64,000 nt of DNA. Origin: Roseibium marinum (GTDB taxonomy: Bacteria; Pseudomonadota; Alphaproteobacteria; Rhizobiales; Stappiaceae). The first letter of the stretch is position 1. Each line of letters begins with the position of its first letter. The translations under genes were made by a program, and so were the position numbers. Of the stretch, positions 54,293 to 64,000 are shown one piece after another. The stretch spans positions 62,001 through 126,000 of the forward strand of contig NZ_PPCN01000004.1 of the NCBI RefSeq assembly GCF_002906165.1, given 5' to 3'. Below the pieces are notes generated by a model. It was not told the DNA's origin and did not search any database. It saw nothing but the letters and a program-made list of their open reading frames with translations.

Positions 54293-54523
54293 CTACTGGG
54301 TGACCACGGTCCAACGTTTGTTTTTCGAGATCGGCGCGCACTCTTCGATCTGAACAGAATCGCCGACCTTGTAATTGTTGGTTTCGTCGTGCGCCCGGTA
54401 CTTCTTCGTCCGGCGCACAGTCTTCTTCAAAAGCGGGTGTGTGAAGCGGCGCTCCACGTTCACCGTGACCGTCTTGTCATTGGCGTCGCTGACAACGGTG
54501 CCCTGCAGGATACGCTTCGGCAT
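54293..54523 (-). CDS. rpsQ: 30S ribosomal protein S17
   Basis: A 76-residue OB-fold 16S rRNA-binding protein: [34 protein letters not shown], then [20 protein letters not shown]. Between rpmC and rplN. Confidence 0.97.
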   Translation of the reverse strand: MPKRILQGTVVSDANDKTVTVNVERRFTHPLLKKTVRRTKKYRAHDETNNYKVGDSVQIEECAPISKNKRWTVVTQ

Positions 54524-54533
54524 GGCCGTCTCC

Positions 54534-54734
54534 TTACGCGTTCGCCGTCACACGCTTATCGCGCATGATCGTCTGGATGCGCGCGACATCGCGGCGGATT
54601 TGCCGGACACGCGCAGTATTTTCAAGCTGACCCGTTGCCTTCTGGAAGCGCAGGTTGAACTGCTCTTTCTTCAGGCCCTCAAGCTCACTGCGGAGCTCAT
54701 CGAGGGTCTTTGCCCTTACATCGGAAGCCTTCAT
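54534..54734 (-). CDS. rpmC: 50S ribosomal protein L29
   Basis: A 66-residue two-helix protein near the tunnel exit: [39 protein letters not shown]. It follows rplP closely, as usual. Confidence 0.97.
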   Translation of the reverse strand: MKASDVRAKTLDELRSELEGLKKEQFNLRFQKATGQLENTARVRQIRRDVARIQTIMRDKRVTANA

Positions 54735-54755
54735 GGCTGTAACTCCTCGCCTGCC

Positions 54756-55169
54756 CTACTCGCCGATACGCTGAACGAAACGGCACTTGATCGGCAGTTT
54801 GGCGGCGGCAAGACGCATGGCTTCACGCGCAATGTCTTCCGGCACACCGTCGATTTCAAACATGATCCGGCCAGGCTTGACACGACAAGCCCAGAAATCC
54901 GGCGAACCCTTACCTTTACCCATGCGGACTTCGGCAGGTTTCGAAGAAACCGGGACGTCCGGGAAGATACGGATCCAAACACGACCCGCACGTTTCATGT
55001 GACGGGTCATAGCACGACGGGCCGCTTCGATCTGACGTGCTGTCACACGTTCCGGCTCCAAAGCCTTCAGACCGAATGCGCCGAAGTTGAGGTCGGTGCC
55101 TCCCTTCGACAAGCCGTGAATGCGGCCTTTGTGCTGCTTGCGGAACTTTGTGCGCTTCGGTTGCAGCAT
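54756..55169 (-). CDS. rplP: 50S ribosomal protein L16
   Basis: A 137-residue protein near the A-site tRNA elbow: [19 protein letters not shown] and [33 protein letters not shown] segments are present. Between rpsC and rpmC. Confidence 0.97.
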   Translation of the reverse strand: MLQPKRTKFRKQHKGRIHGLSKGGTDLNFGAFGLKALEPERVTARQIEAARRAMTRHMKRAGRVWIRIFPDVPVSSKPAEVRMGKGKGSPDFWACRVKPGRIMFEIDGVPEDIAREAMRLAAAKLPIKCRFVQRIGE

Positions 55170-55216
55170 CGTTCTTCTCTCGTCTTTCTTTTCTTACGAG
55201 CGGCGGGCAGCTTGAC

Positions 55217-55945
55217 TTAAGCTGCGCGCTCGCGGCCCCGATCCCGGCGTCCGCCGCGATCACCCTGATGTCCTTCGGAAGCAGCGGTCGCGCGGCGTTC
55301 GGACGCCATCGGATCGTGCTCCATAATTTCACCTTTGAAGATCCAGACCTTCACACCGCACACGCCATAAGCCGTGTGAGCGCTTGCGACACCGTAGTCG
55401 ATGTCGGCACGCAAGGTGTGAAGCGGCACGCGGCCTTCACGGTACCATTCGATACGCGCGATTTCCGCGCCACCGAGACGGCCGCCGCAGTTGATCCGGA
55501 TGCCCTGGGCGCCGAGACGCATGGCGGACTGAACGGCCCGCTTCATGGCGCGGCGGAAGGCAACACGGCGTTCCAGCTGCTGAGCGATCGAAGCGGCAAC
55601 CAGGGTCGCGTCGATTTCCGGCTTGCGCACTTCAACAATGTTGAGATGCACTTCCGAATTCGTGATTTCAGCGATCTTCTTGCGAAGACGCTCGATATCG
55701 GCGCCCTTCTTGCCGATGACCACACCCGGACGACCGGAATGAATGGCAACACGGCACTTCTTGTGCGGGCGCTCGATAACCACCTTGGAGACCGCTGCCT
55801 GCTTCAGTTCCTTCAGCAGGAACTCACGGATGCGGAAGTCTTCATGAAGAAGATCGCCGTATTCGTTCTTGTTCGCATACCAGCGGGAATCCCAGGTGCG
55901 GTTGATCCCGAGGCGCATGCCGATCGGGTTTGTCTTGTGTCCCAT
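55217..55945 (-). CDS. rpsC: 30S ribosomal protein S3
   Basis: A 242-residue mRNA-entry protein with a type II KH domain ([17 protein letters not shown]; the GKKG loop binds RNA) and a C-terminal S3 domain. The last 25 residues are arginine-rich. It overlaps rplV by one base. Confidence 0.97.
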   Translation of the reverse strand: MGHKTNPIGMRLGINRTWDSRWYANKNEYGDLLHEDFRIREFLLKELKQAAVSKVVIERPHKKCRVAIHSGRPGVVIGKKGADIERLRKKIAEITNSEVHLNIVEVRKPEIDATLVAASIAQQLERRVAFRRAMKRAVQSAMRLGAQGIRINCGGRLGGAEIARIEWYREGRVPLHTLRADIDYGVASAHTAYGVCGVKVWIFKGEIMEHDPMASERRATAASEGHQGDRGGRRDRGRERAA

Positions 55946-56325
55946 CAGGCAATCTCCTCAGTTTCACGAACGACGATGGTCAGGTTCGAGAAAGGCTTCT
56001 CGATCCGGCCGACGCGTCCGCGTGCACGGGCCTGGAACCGCTTGATGACAAAGGCCTTGCCAACATGAGCTTCGGCAACCACCAGGTTGTCGATGTCCAG
56101 GTCATGGTTGTTTTCCGCGTTGGCGACGGCGGACATCAGGGTCTTCTTGACGTCCTGCGCGATGCGCTTACGGGAGAATGTCAGGTCCGCGATGGCGGAG
56201 CCGACTTTTTTACCACGGATCGAAGCCGCAACGAGGTTCAGCTTGCGCGGCGAAACGCGCAGCATGCGGGTCATCGCCCGGGCCTCATTGTCAGCGAGCG
56301 TCCGCTCACGCTTCGGCTTGCCCAT
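55945..56325 (-). CDS. rplV: 50S ribosomal protein L22
   Basis: A 126-residue protein whose beta-hairpin lines the exit tunnel; the hairpin tip region [25 protein letters not shown] is intact, without the deletions known in macrolide-resistant mutants. Between rpsS and rpsC. Confidence 0.97.
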   Translation of the reverse strand: MGKPKRERTLADNEARAMTRMLRVSPRKLNLVAASIRGKKVGSAIADLTFSRKRIAQDVKKTLMSAVANAENNHDLDIDNLVVAEAHVGKAFVIKRFQARARGRVGRIEKPFSNLTIVVRETEEIA

Positions 56326-56327
56326 CG

Positions 56328-56606
56328 TTACTTCCTCTTCGCCTTCTTGTCGGCGCCGTGTCCATAATAGGTCCGGGACGGTGAAAACTCACCGAGCTTG
56401 TGACCAATCATCTCTTCAGACACCTGCACCGGGACGTGCTTTTGACCGTTATAGACGCCGAAGGTCAAACCTACGAACTGCGGCAAAACCGTTGAGCGGC
56501 GGCTCCAGGTCTTGATGACCTCGTTCCGGCCGGATTCACGAACCTTGTCCGCTTTTTTCAGCAGATACCCGTCGACAAACGGACCTTTCCAGATCGAACG
56601 TGCCAC
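56328..56606 (-). CDS. rpsS: 30S ribosomal protein S19
   Basis: A 92-residue head protein: [21 protein letters not shown] and [26 protein letters not shown]. It contacts S13 and the A-site finger. It follows rplB. Confidence 0.98.
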   Translation of the reverse strand: MARSIWKGPFVDGYLLKKADKVRESGRNEVIKTWSRRSTVLPQFVGLTFGVYNGQKHVPVQVSEEMIGHKLGEFSPSRTYYGHGADKKAKRK

Positions 56607-56618
56607 GATCCTTGTCCT

Positions 56619-57452
56619 TTACTTCTTACGCGCGTGGCGGCTGCGGACGATAAACTTATCGGTCTGCTTGTTGCGCCGTGTGCGTTTGCCTTTGGTCGGT
56701 TTACCCCAAGGGGTAACCGGATGACGTCCACCGGAAGTCCGGCCTTCACCACCGCCGTGCGGGTGGTCGACCGGGTTCATGGCAACACCGCGAGTGTGCG
56801 GACGAATGCCGAGCCAACGGGATCGGCCTGCTTTACCCAGGTTCACGTTGGAGTGGTCCGGATTGGACACGGCGCCAACGGTTGCCATACAGGTTCCCAG
56901 AACACGGCGCTGCTCACCCGACATCAGGCGCAGCGTGGTGTAACCCTGGTCACGGCCCACGATCTGAACGAAAGCGCCCGCGGAGCGGGCGATCTGGGCG
57001 CCCTTGCCCGGCTTCAGTTCGATATTGTGTACGATCGTGCCGACCGGAATACGCGACAGCGGCGCGGCGTTGCCCGGCTTCACGTCGACGCTTTCGCCGG
57101 CCACCACGGTATCGCCCGCAGCCAGGCGCTGCGGCGCCAGGATGTAGCTAAGCTCACCGTCTTCGTAACGGATCAGAGCGATGAATGCGGTCCGGTTCGG
57201 ATCGTATTCCAGGCGCTCGACCGTTGCCGGCACGTCCCATTTGCGCCGCTTGAAGTCGACAAGACGGTAGGACCGCTTGTGACCGCCACCGCGGTTCGGA
57301 GACGTCAGGCGACCGGTATTGTTGCGTCCGCCGGACTTGGACAGGCCTTCGGTCAAAGTCTTGACCGGCTTGCCCTTCCAGAGACCGGCGCGGTCAACCT
57401 GAACCAGCTGACGGCGGCCTGGGGACGTTGGGTTGAATGTCTTAAGTGCCAT
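56619..57452 (-). CDS. rplB: 50S ribosomal protein L2
   Basis: A 277-residue protein needed for subunit association and peptidyl transfer; its signature [33 protein letters not shown] contains the essential histidine near the transferase centre. Between rplW and rpsS. Confidence 0.98.
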   Translation of the reverse strand: MALKTFNPTSPGRRQLVQVDRAGLWKGKPVKTLTEGLSKSGGRNNTGRLTSPNRGGGHKRSYRLVDFKRRKWDVPATVERLEYDPNRTAFIALIRYEDGELSYILAPQRLAAGDTVVAGESVDVKPGNAAPLSRIPVGTIVHNIELKPGKGAQIARSAGAFVQIVGRDQGYTTLRLMSGEQRRVLGTCMATVGAVSNPDHSNVNLGKAGRSRWLGIRPHTRGVAMNPVDHPHGGGEGRTSGGRHPVTPWGKPTKGKRTRRNKQTDKFIVRSRHARKK

Positions 57453-57470
57453 TTTTCTTAAGTCCCCGCC

Positions 57471-57764
57471 TTAGAGCCCGGTGGTCACGTCGATTGCGTG
57501 ACCTTCCTGCAGCGTTACGACGGCCTTCTTGAAGTCAGACTGACGGCCCAGACGTCCGCGGAAGCGCTTGACCTTGCCCTTGCGGACGAGGGTGTTCACC
57601 GCCGTGACCTTGACACCGAACAGCGCTTCGACTGCGGCCTTGATTTCCGGCTTCGTTGCATCGTTCGCAACTTTGAAGACAACCTTGTTCTCTTCGGAAG
57701 CCATTGTCGCCTTCTCGGTGATTACCGGGCCGACGATTTTGTCATAGTGAGGAAGTTTGCTCAT
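57471..57764 (-). CDS. rplW: 50S ribosomal protein L23
   Basis: A 97-residue protein at the tunnel exit, docking site for trigger factor and [39 protein letters not shown] and [19 protein letters not shown]. It overlaps rplD by four bases. Confidence 0.97.
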   Translation of the reverse strand: MSKLPHYDKIVGPVITEKATMASEENKVVFKVANDATKPEIKAAVEALFGVKVTAVNTLVRKGKVKRFRGRLGRQSDFKKAVVTLQEGHAIDVTTGL

Positions 57765-58381
57765 TTGAAACGCTCCTCAAGTGCGGACACCGCGGCCTTC
57801 GTCAACACCAGGGTGTGAGCCCGCAGAATGTCGTAGACGTTGATGCCCTGTACCGGCAACACATCCAGATGCGGAATGTTGCGCGATGCCAGTACGAAAT
57901 TGTTATCGACTTCGGCGCCGTCGATCACCAGGGCACTGGTCAGGCCAAGCTTTTCAAGCTGTGCCTTCAGGGCCTTGGTCTTCGCTTCGGCCGCCTTGGC
58001 GTCTTCCACGATAACGATACCGTCCGCCTTGGCTTTCGCCGACAGCGCATGTCTCAGGCCGAGGGCGCGAACCTTCTTGGGCAGATCGTGGCCATGGTCG
58101 CGAACGACCGGGCCGAATGCTCTGCCGCCACCGCGGAACTGCGGGGCCTTCTTGTTGCCGTGACGCGCGCCGCCCGAACCCTTCTGGCGGACGAATTTCT
58201 TCGTCGTGCCGGAAACTTCGGAACGGCCCAGCGTCTTGTGGGTGCCGGCCTGGCGTTTCGCCAGCTGCCAGCGCACCACACGGTGGATCAAATCGGTGCG
58301 CGGCTCGAGACCGAAGATCTCGTCAGACACCGTGATCGAACCGGCCGCCCCACCTGCGAGGGTCTTGACCTGGAGTTCCAT
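57761..58381 (-). CDS. rplD: 50S ribosomal protein L4
   Basis: A 206-residue protein whose loop ([26 protein letters not shown]) reaches the exit tunnel. In E. coli it also represses the S10 operon. The ATG at 58381 overlaps the rplC stop (TGATG); the GTG one codon upstream is not needed. Confidence 0.97.
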   Translation of the reverse strand: MELQVKTLAGGAAGSITVSDEIFGLEPRTDLIHRVVRWQLAKRQAGTHKTLGRSEVSGTTKKFVRQKGSGGARHGNKKAPQFRGGGRAFGPVVRDHGHDLPKKVRALGLRHALSAKAKADGIVIVEDAKAAEAKTKALKAQLEKLGLTSALVIDGAEVDNNFVLASRNIPHLDVLPVQGINVYDILRAHTLVLTKAAVSALEERFK

Positions 58382-59091
58382 CACTCACTCTCCTTCCCGG
58401 CGGCTTCAGTCGCTTCGGATGCCTTGAATGCACCCGGAACCGGAACATTTTCCGGCAGCGCCTTCTTGATCGCGTCGCGGACCAGGATCCAGCCGCCCTT
58501 GGCGCCCGGAACAGAACCCTCGACCATGATCAGGCCACGCTCAACATCGGTGCGCACAACCTTCAGGTTCTGCGTGGTCACGCGGGCATCGCCCATGTGA
58601 CCGGCCATTTTCTTGCCCTTGAACACGCGGCCCGGGTCCTGACACTGACCGGTGGAACCGTGTGCGCGGTGCGAGACCGAGTTACCGTGCGATGCACGGC
58701 CGCCGCCGAAGTTATGACGCTTCATCGCACCGGCAAAACCCTTACCGATGGATGTACCCGTCACGTCGACGAACTGGCCTTCGACGTAATGGTCCGCAGT
58801 CAATTCGGCACCGACGTCGATGAGGTTATCCGCGGTAACGCGGAACTCGGCGACGGTTCGCTTCGGTTCGACCTTTGCAATGGCAAAATGGCCGCGCAAC
58901 GCCTTGGGCGTATTCTTTACTTTACGGATACCGGCGCCGAGCTGCAGCGCGGTGTATCCATTTTTTTCGTCAGTCCGGTGGGCAACCACCTGGCAATTTT
59001 CCAGCCGCAGAACAGTGACCGGAACATGCTCGCCCGCATCATTGTAAATGCGGGTCATGCCCACTTTCTGAGCGATCACTCCAGAACGCAT
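58381..59091 (-). CDS. rplC: 50S ribosomal protein L3
   Basis: A 236-residue primary 23S rRNA-binding protein: [28 protein letters not shown] and the loop [31 protein letters not shown] close to the transferase centre. The C-terminal 20 residues are an alphaproteobacterial tail. Follows rpsJ. Confidence 0.97.
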   Translation of the reverse strand: MRSGVIAQKVGMTRIYNDAGEHVPVTVLRLENCQVVAHRTDEKNGYTALQLGAGIRKVKNTPKALRGHFAIAKVEPKRTVAEFRVTADNLIDVGAELTADHYVEGQFVDVTGTSIGKGFAGAMKRHNFGGGRASHGNSVSHRAHGSTGQCQDPGRVFKGKKMAGHMGDARVTTQNLKVVRTDVERGLIMVEGSVPGAKGGWILVRDAIKKALPENVPVPGAFKASEATEAAGKESE

Positions 59092-59114
59092 GGATGTGTC
59101 CCCTTTGACCCGCT

Positions 59115-59423
59115 TTAGAGCTTGATCTCGACGTCAACACCAGCGGCAAGGTCGAGCTTCATCAGCGCGTCCACCGTCTGGGGCGTCGGATCAACGATAT
59201 CGAGAAGACGCTTATGCGTGCGCATCTCGAACTGATCCCGGCTTTTCTTATCGATGTGCGGACCGCGAAGCACCGTGTACTTCTCAATCCGCGTCGGCAG
59301 CGGTACGGGACCCCGCACCTGAGCACCGGTCCGCTTTGCCGTATTGACGATCTCCTTGGTGGAGGCGTCCAGAATACGGTGGTCAAACGCTTTCAGGCGG
59401 ATCCGGATATTCTGACCGTTCAT
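59115..59423 (-). CDS. rpsJ: 30S ribosomal protein S10
   Basis: A 102-residue head protein (NusE) that also works with NusB in antitermination: [19 protein letters not shown], then the [32 protein letters not shown] loop. The ATG at 59423 gives the standard length; the TTG at 59438 would add five residues. Confidence 0.97.
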   Translation of the reverse strand: MNGQNIRIRLKAFDHRILDASTKEIVNTAKRTGAQVRGPVPLPTRIEKYTVLRGPHIDKKSRDQFEMRTHKRLLDIVDPTPQTVDALMKLDLAAGVDVEIKL

Positions 59424-59495
59424 TGTTATTGTTCCCAATAAGACTGCGGGCCTGCCCGCGCTTCATTCAAAATCACCGGCAGGCCCGGCTGTCGA

Positions 59496-60686
59496 TTATT
59501 CGACGATGGATGCGACGACGCCAGCGCCGACGGTACGGCCGCCTTCGCGGATAGCGAAACGCAGGCCTTCTTCCATGGCGATCGGCACGATCAGTTCGAC
59601 GTCAACGGACACGTTGTCGCCCGGCATGACCATTTCCGTGCCTTCCGGCAGGGACACGACACCGGTAACGTCCGTCGTACGGAAGTAGAACTGCGGACGG
59701 TAGTTGGTGAAGAACGGCGTATGACGCCCCCCTTCTTCCTTCGTCAGGATGTAGGCCTCGGCCTTGAACTTCGTGTGCGGGGTCACCGAACCCGGCTTGC
59801 AAAGTACCTGGCCGCGCTCGACGTCCTCACGGGCAACACCGCGGATCAGGGCACCGATGTTGTCGCCTGCTTCGCCGCTGTCCAGCAGCTTGCGGAACAT
59901 TTCAACGCCGGTAACCGTCGTCTTGGTGGTGTCCTTGATGCCGACAATCTCGACTTCCTCGCCAACCTTGACGATGCCGCGTTCCACACGGCCGGTGACA
60001 ACCGTGCCACGGCCGGAGATCGAGAACACGTCTTCGATCGGCATCAGGAACGGCATGTCCTTCGGACGCTCGGGCGTCGGGATATACGCATCGACCTGAG
60101 CCATCAGCTCGCGGATCGCGTCACGGCCGATGGCCGGGTCGCGGTTTTCCACAGCCGCCAGAGCCGAACCCTTGACGATCGGAATGTCGTCGCCCGGGTA
60201 CTCGTAGGAGGACAGAAGCTCGCGGATTTCCATTTCGACAAGCTCGATAAGCTCTTCGTCGTCGACCTGGTCAACCTTGTTCATGAACACGACAAGCGCC
60301 GGAACGCCGACCTGACGGGCAAGCAGGATGTGCTCGCGGGTCTGCGGCATCGGGCCGTCCGCGGCCGAAACCACGAGAATGCCGCCATCCATCTGCGCCG
60401 CGCCGGTGATCATGTTCTTCACATAATCGGCGTGGCCCGGGCAGTCGACGTGAGCATAGTGACGGTTTTCCGTCTCATACTCGACATGCGCCGTGGAGAT
60501 GGTGATGCCGCGGGCCTTTTCTTCAGGCGCGCCGTCAATCTCGTCATAAGCTTTTGCTGTCGCACCGCCGGTTTCAGCCAGCGTCATCGTGATTGCAGCT
60601 GTCAGCGTCGTCTTGCCATGGTCAACGTGGCCAATCGTGCCAATGTTAACGTGCGGCTTCGTACGCTCAAATTTTTCTTTCGCCAT
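59496..60686 (-). CDS. tuf: Elongation factor Tu
   Basis: A 396-residue GTPase that delivers aminoacyl-tRNA to the ribosome. G1 is [16 protein letters not shown]2/G3 [13 protein letters not shown] and [16 protein letters not shown]4 [12 protein letters not shown]. Domains 2 and 3 are complete. A second tuf copy is common in alphaproteobacteria but is not in this window. It lies between fusA and rpsJ, joining the str and S10 groups. Confidence 0.97.
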   Translation of the reverse strand: MAKEKFERTKPHVNIGTIGHVDHGKTTLTAAITMTLAETGGATAKAYDEIDGAPEEKARGITISTAHVEYETENRHYAHVDCPGHADYVKNMITGAAQMDGGILVVSAADGPMPQTREHILLARQVGVPALVVFMNKVDQVDDEELIELVEMEIRELLSSYEYPGDDIPIVKGSALAAVENRDPAIGRDAIRELMAQVDAYIPTPERPKDMPFLMPIEDVFSISGRGTVVTGRVERGIVKVGEEVEIVGIKDTTKTTVTGVEMFRKLLDSGEAGDNIGALIRGVAREDVERGQVLCKPGSVTPHTKFKAEAYILTKEEGGRHTPFFTNYRPQFYFRTTDVTGVVSLPEGTEMVMPGDNVSVDVELIVPIAMEEGLRFAIREGGRTVGAGVVASIVE

Positions 60687-60733
60687 CGGATTACTCCGTT
60701 TCTCTATTTCTTAATGACTGCAAGAGGTTGGGG

Positions 60734-62809
60734 TCAGGCGTATTTCGCCTGGACCTCCTCGGCGACTGCCTGCGGCACCTGTTCGTAGTGATCGAACACC
60801 ATCGAATATTGCGCGCGGCCCTGAGACATGGAACGCAGGTTGTTCACGTAACCAAACATGTTGGCCAGCGGGACCATGGCGGTGATAACCGTGACAACAC
60901 CGCGGTTTTCGGTACCAGCAATCTGGCCGCGGCGGGAGTTCAGGTCACCGATCACATCACCCATGTAGTCTTCAGGGGTGACAACCTCGACCTTCATGAT
61001 CGGCTCGAGAAGTTTCGGGCCGGCTTTTTGAATGCCTTCGCGGAAACCGGCACGGCCGGCGATTTCAAAGGCCAGAACGGACGAGTCAACGTCGTGATAT
61101 GCGCCGTCGGTCAGGGTCGCCTTGATATCGAGCATCGGGAACCCGGCAATCGGACCGGAGGACATGACGCTTTCGATACCTTTGGCAACGCCCGGAATGT
61201 ATTCCTTGGGAACGTTACCGCCGACGACCTTGCTTTCGAAGACAAAGCCTGCGTTCGATTCACCCGGCTCGATGGTGAGCTTGATGCGGGCGAACTGGCC
61301 GGAACCACCAGACTGTTTCTTGTGGGTGTAATCCACTTCAGCCACTTTGGTGATGGTCTCGCGGTACGCCACCTGGGGCGCACCGATATTCGCTTCGACC
61401 TTGAACTCGCGCTTCATGCGATCGACGATGATGTCCAGGTGCAGCTCGCCCATGCCGGCGATGATGGTCTGACCGGACTCTTCATCAGTTTTCACGCGGA
61501 AGGACGGATCCTCGGCAGCCAGACGGTTCAGGGCAAGGCCCATCTTTTCCTGGTCGCTCTTGGTCTTCGGCTCGACGGCGATCTCGATGACCGGCGCAGG
61601 GAATTCCATGCGTTCAAGGATCACCGGCTTCAGCGGATCACACAGGGTGTCGCCGGTCGTGGTGTCCTTCAGGCCCGCGATCGCAACAATGTCGCCTGCA
61701 TAGGCAACATCGATGTCTTCCCGGGAGTTCGAGTGCATCTGCATCATCCGGCCGACACGCTCGCGCTTGTCCTTGACGGTATTGAGCAGGGAAACACCCT
61801 TGTTCAGAACACCGGAGTAGATGCGGCAGAATGTCAGGGAGCCGACGAACGGGTCGTTGGCGATCTTGAAGGCCAACAGGCTAAGAGGTTCTTCGTCGGA
61901 AGGCCGGCGATCGACTTCAGCTTCGGTCTTAGGATCGATACCCTTGATCGCCGGAACTTCGATCGGGCTCGGCAGATAATCGACAACCGCATCGAGAAGC
62001 GGCTGAACGCCCTTGTTCTTGAACGCGGAACCGCAGAAGACCGGAACGAATTCGTTGTTGATGGTGCCCTTGCGGATCATGGCCTGAAGCCTCTCGTAGG
62101 TCGGCTCCTCGCCTTCCAGATAGGCTTCCATCGCTTCTTCGTCAGCTTCGACGGCGGTCTCGATCAGGAGATCGCGCATTTCCTGCGCGCGGTCCGCAAG
62201 TTCAGCCGGGATATCGACTTCATCCCAGGCGGCGCCGAGATTTTCGGCCTGCCAGATGAGCGCCTTCATTTTCAGAAGGTCGATGCACCCCAGGAAATCG
62301 TTTTCCGCACCCACCGGGATCTGCATCACAAGCGGGATCGCGCCGAGGCGGTCCTTGATCATCTTGACGCAGCGGTCGAAATCCGCGCCGAGCTTGTCCA
62401 TCTTGTTGACGAAAATCATCCGCGGGACGTGATACTTGTCAGCCTGGCGCCAGACAGTCTCGGTCTGCGGTTCGACACCGGCGTTCGCATCCAGAAGAGC
62501 GACCGCACCGTCGAGCACGCGCAGGGACCGTTCAACTTCAATAGTGAAGTCGACGTGACCCGGGGTGTCGATGATGTTCAGACGCTTTTCTTTCCAGAAA
62601 GCGGTGGTCGCAGCAGAGGTGATCGTGATGCCACGCTCCTGCTCCTGTTCCATCCAGTCCATGGTGGCCGCGCCGTCATGGACTTCACCGATCTTGTGGC
62701 TCTTGCCAGTGTAGTAGAGGATCCGCTCCGTCGTGGTGGTCTTGCCCGCATCAATGTGAGCCATGATGCCGAAGTTGCGGTAGTCCTCGATTTTATGCGT
62801 GCGCGACAT
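60734..62809 (-). CDS. fusA: Elongation factor G
   Basis: A 691-residue translocase GTPase: G1 [54 protein letters not shown] and G4 NKMDKLGAD, followed by domains II-V. No insertion or truncation is seen. It follows rpsG and precedes tuf by 47 bp. Confidence 0.98.
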   Translation of the reverse strand: MSRTHKIEDYRNFGIMAHIDAGKTTTTERILYYTGKSHKIGEVHDGAATMDWMEQEQERGITITSAATTAFWKEKRLNIIDTPGHVDFTIEVERSLRVLDGAVALLDANAGVEPQTETVWRQADKYHVPRMIFVNKMDKLGADFDRCVKMIKDRLGAIPLVMQIPVGAENDFLGCIDLLKMKALIWQAENLGAAWDEVDIPAELADRAQEMRDLLIETAVEADEEAMEAYLEGEEPTYERLQAMIRKGTINNEFVPVFCGSAFKNKGVQPLLDAVVDYLPSPIEVPAIKGIDPKTEAEVDRRPSDEEPLSLLAFKIANDPFVGSLTFCRIYSGVLNKGVSLLNTVKDKRERVGRMMQMHSNSREDIDVAYAGDIVAIAGLKDTTTGDTLCDPLKPVILERMEFPAPVIEIAVEPKTKSDQEKMGLALNRLAAEDPSFRVKTDEESGQTIIAGMGELHLDIIVDRMKREFKVEANIGAPQVAYRETITKVAEVDYTHKKQSGGSGQFARIKLTIEPGESNAGFVFESKVVGGNVPKEYIPGVAKGIESVMSSGPIAGFPMLDIKATLTDGAYHDVDSSVLAFEIAGRAGFREGIQKAGPKLLEPIMKVEVVTPEDYMGDVIGDLNSRRGQIAGTENRGVVTVITAMVPLANMFGYVNNLRSMSQGRAQYSMVFDHYEQVPQAVAEEVQAKYA

Positions 62810-62834
62810 AGCGTCAGCCCTTCGAAGTCACAAA

Positions 62835-63317
<483 letters not shown>

Positions 63318-63689
63318 TTACTTCGGCCGCTTCGCGCCGTATTTCGAACGGCGCTGCTTACGATCCTTGACGCCCTGGGTATCGAGCACACCACGGATGA
63401 TGTGGTAGCGCACACCCGGCAAATCCTTCACGCGGCCGCCACGGATCATCACCACCGAGTGTTCCTGAAGGTTGTGGCCTTCACCCGGGATGTAACCGAT
63501 GACCTCGAACCCGTTGGTCAGGCGGATCTTGGCCACCTTACGCAGAGCCGAGTTCGGCTTCTTCGGAGTCGTCGTGTAGACGCGGGTGCAAACACCACGC
63601 TTCTGGGGGCAGGCCTCCATGGCCGGCACCTTGTTCCGCTTAGGCGGATCTTTCCGCGGCTTGCGGATCAGCTGGTTGATGGTCGGCAT
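63318..63689 (-). CDS. rpsL: 30S ribosomal protein S12
   Basis: A 123-residue decoding-centre protein: [39 protein letters not shown] and [17 protein letters not shown]. Lysines at the two streptomycin-resistance positions (TPKKPN and RVKDLP) are wild type, so the copy is the sensitive form. The ATG at 63689 has AAAGGGCAAAG just upstream; a longer frame to 63863 has no support. It is the first gene of the superoperon. Confidence 0.97.
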   Translation of the reverse strand: MPTINQLIRKPRKDPPKRNKVPAMEACPQKRGVCTRVYTTTPKKPNSALRKVAKIRLTNGFEVIGYIPGEGHNLQEHSVVMIRGGRVKDLPGVRYHIIRGVLDTQGVKDRKQRRSKYGAKRPK

Positions 63690-64000
63690 TCTTTGCCCTT
63701 TACCTTGTCCATCCAAAAATTCGTATGCAACTGCAGTCAATCGCTGACCCGGCGCCCTGAAAGGAGAACCCTTCAAGACATGCAGAATCGCGCCCGCACG
63801 CTCCTGAGAGCGGCCGGCGCTGCGAAAAACCAGAGGACCACGAGTTACCTCGCGGTCATGCAATCGACGCGTATTCGCCTATGTAACCCGGCAGCGTTTA
63901 AAAGGATTGGGTCCTGCGCTTAAGATCGCGCTGGACGGTTCACTCTTACCGCCTGCCCTTGGGATGCGCGGAAACTACTCATATGCACCCATTGCGTCAA
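63690..64000. other. Region upstream of rpsL
   Basis: The last 311 bp contain no coding frame that I can support on either strand. They should include the str promoter: a TTGACT hexamer on the minus strand at about 63744-63749 is a candidate -35 but has only a poor -10 after it. No ribosome-protein binding structure was identified by eye. Confidence 0.4.

Noticed and set aside
63690..63863. Longer rpsL reading to 63863
   Set aside because: S12 begins MPTINQL in all bacteria; the extra 58 residues are arginine-rich upstream leader without ribosome binding site.

Overview
The window is bacterial chromosomal DNA from an alphaproteobacterium, most likely a member of the Hyphomicrobiales (Rhizobiales). 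The support is the complete str-S10-spc-alpha ribosomal block with alphaproteobacterial protein lengths, the sqdB-sqdD-sqdC gene order, an ATP12-type F1 assembly factor, a FMN riboswitch in front of a RibN-type carrier, a long-form zinc-free S14, and a degP-like/rarA/crcB/rluC/HAD/ATP12 series next to rplQ. A marine Stappiaceae-like organism (Roseibium/Labrenzia type) would fit, but that is inference. There is no rRNA, CRISPR array, prophage or intact insertion sequence.

Layout. 1-5.2 kb: a perfect TetR-type operator in front of a gene cut by the window edge, then an isovaleryl-CoA dehydrogenase operon run by a LiuR-type MerR regulator (liuR, thioesterase, GNAT, ivd) with a ureohydrolase after it, a membrane-anchored GH25 lysozyme and a VOC protein. 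5.2-9.3 kb: divergent ohr/ohrR with three operator copies, an MgtE magnesium channel and two small secreted proteins. 9.3-10 kb: a 264-bp MITE-like element touching the ribosome binding site of one secreted gene, a terminator and tRNA-Leu(GAG). 10-16.7 kb: fliN, lipB, the sulfolipid operon sqdB-sqdD-sqdC, acylphosphatase, FMN riboswitch plus ribN, and a HAD phosphatase. 16.7-21.8 kb: pccA and pccB of propionyl-CoA carboxylase, separated by small secreted proteins and a truncated tandem duplicate. 22.5-26.7 kb: the Anbu cluster (circularly permuted ATP-grasp, alpha-E, transglutaminase, Anbu peptidase), the most intriguing functionally unresolved system here, followed by a second, divergent MgtE.

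28-45 kb: ATP12 chaperone, HAD phosphatase, a Tlde1/DUF2778 cell-wall protein, a short membrane protein with a TTG start, an RluC-type pseudouridine synthase and CrcB. Then come three tandem fatty-acid-hydroxylase/sterol-desaturase paralogues, a patatin-related lipase, a class IIIb cyclase, rarA, a DegP-like protease and a chemoreceptor. The hydroxylase-lipase-cyclase block and the chemoreceptor look like insertions into an otherwise conserved series.

45.2-63.7 kb: the translation superoperon, read right to left: rpsL, rpsG, fusA, tuf, rpsJ, rplC-D-W-B, rpsS, rplV, rpsC, rplP, rpmC, rpsQ, rplN-X-E, rpsN, rpsH, rplF-R, rpsE, rpmD, rplO, secY, adk, rpsM, rpsK, rpoA, rplQ. It ends at a strong hairpin terminator. 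Internal hairpins after adk and after rpoA may adjust output inside it.

Together the accessory genes deal with branched-chain and odd-chain acyl-CoA catabolism (ivd, pccAB), membrane lipid remodelling (sulfolipid, hydroxylases, lipase), peroxide defence, vitamin uptake and envelope maintenance. Starts were chosen from visible Shine-Dalgarno sequences and family length. All family assignments come from reading motifs, not from database searches.
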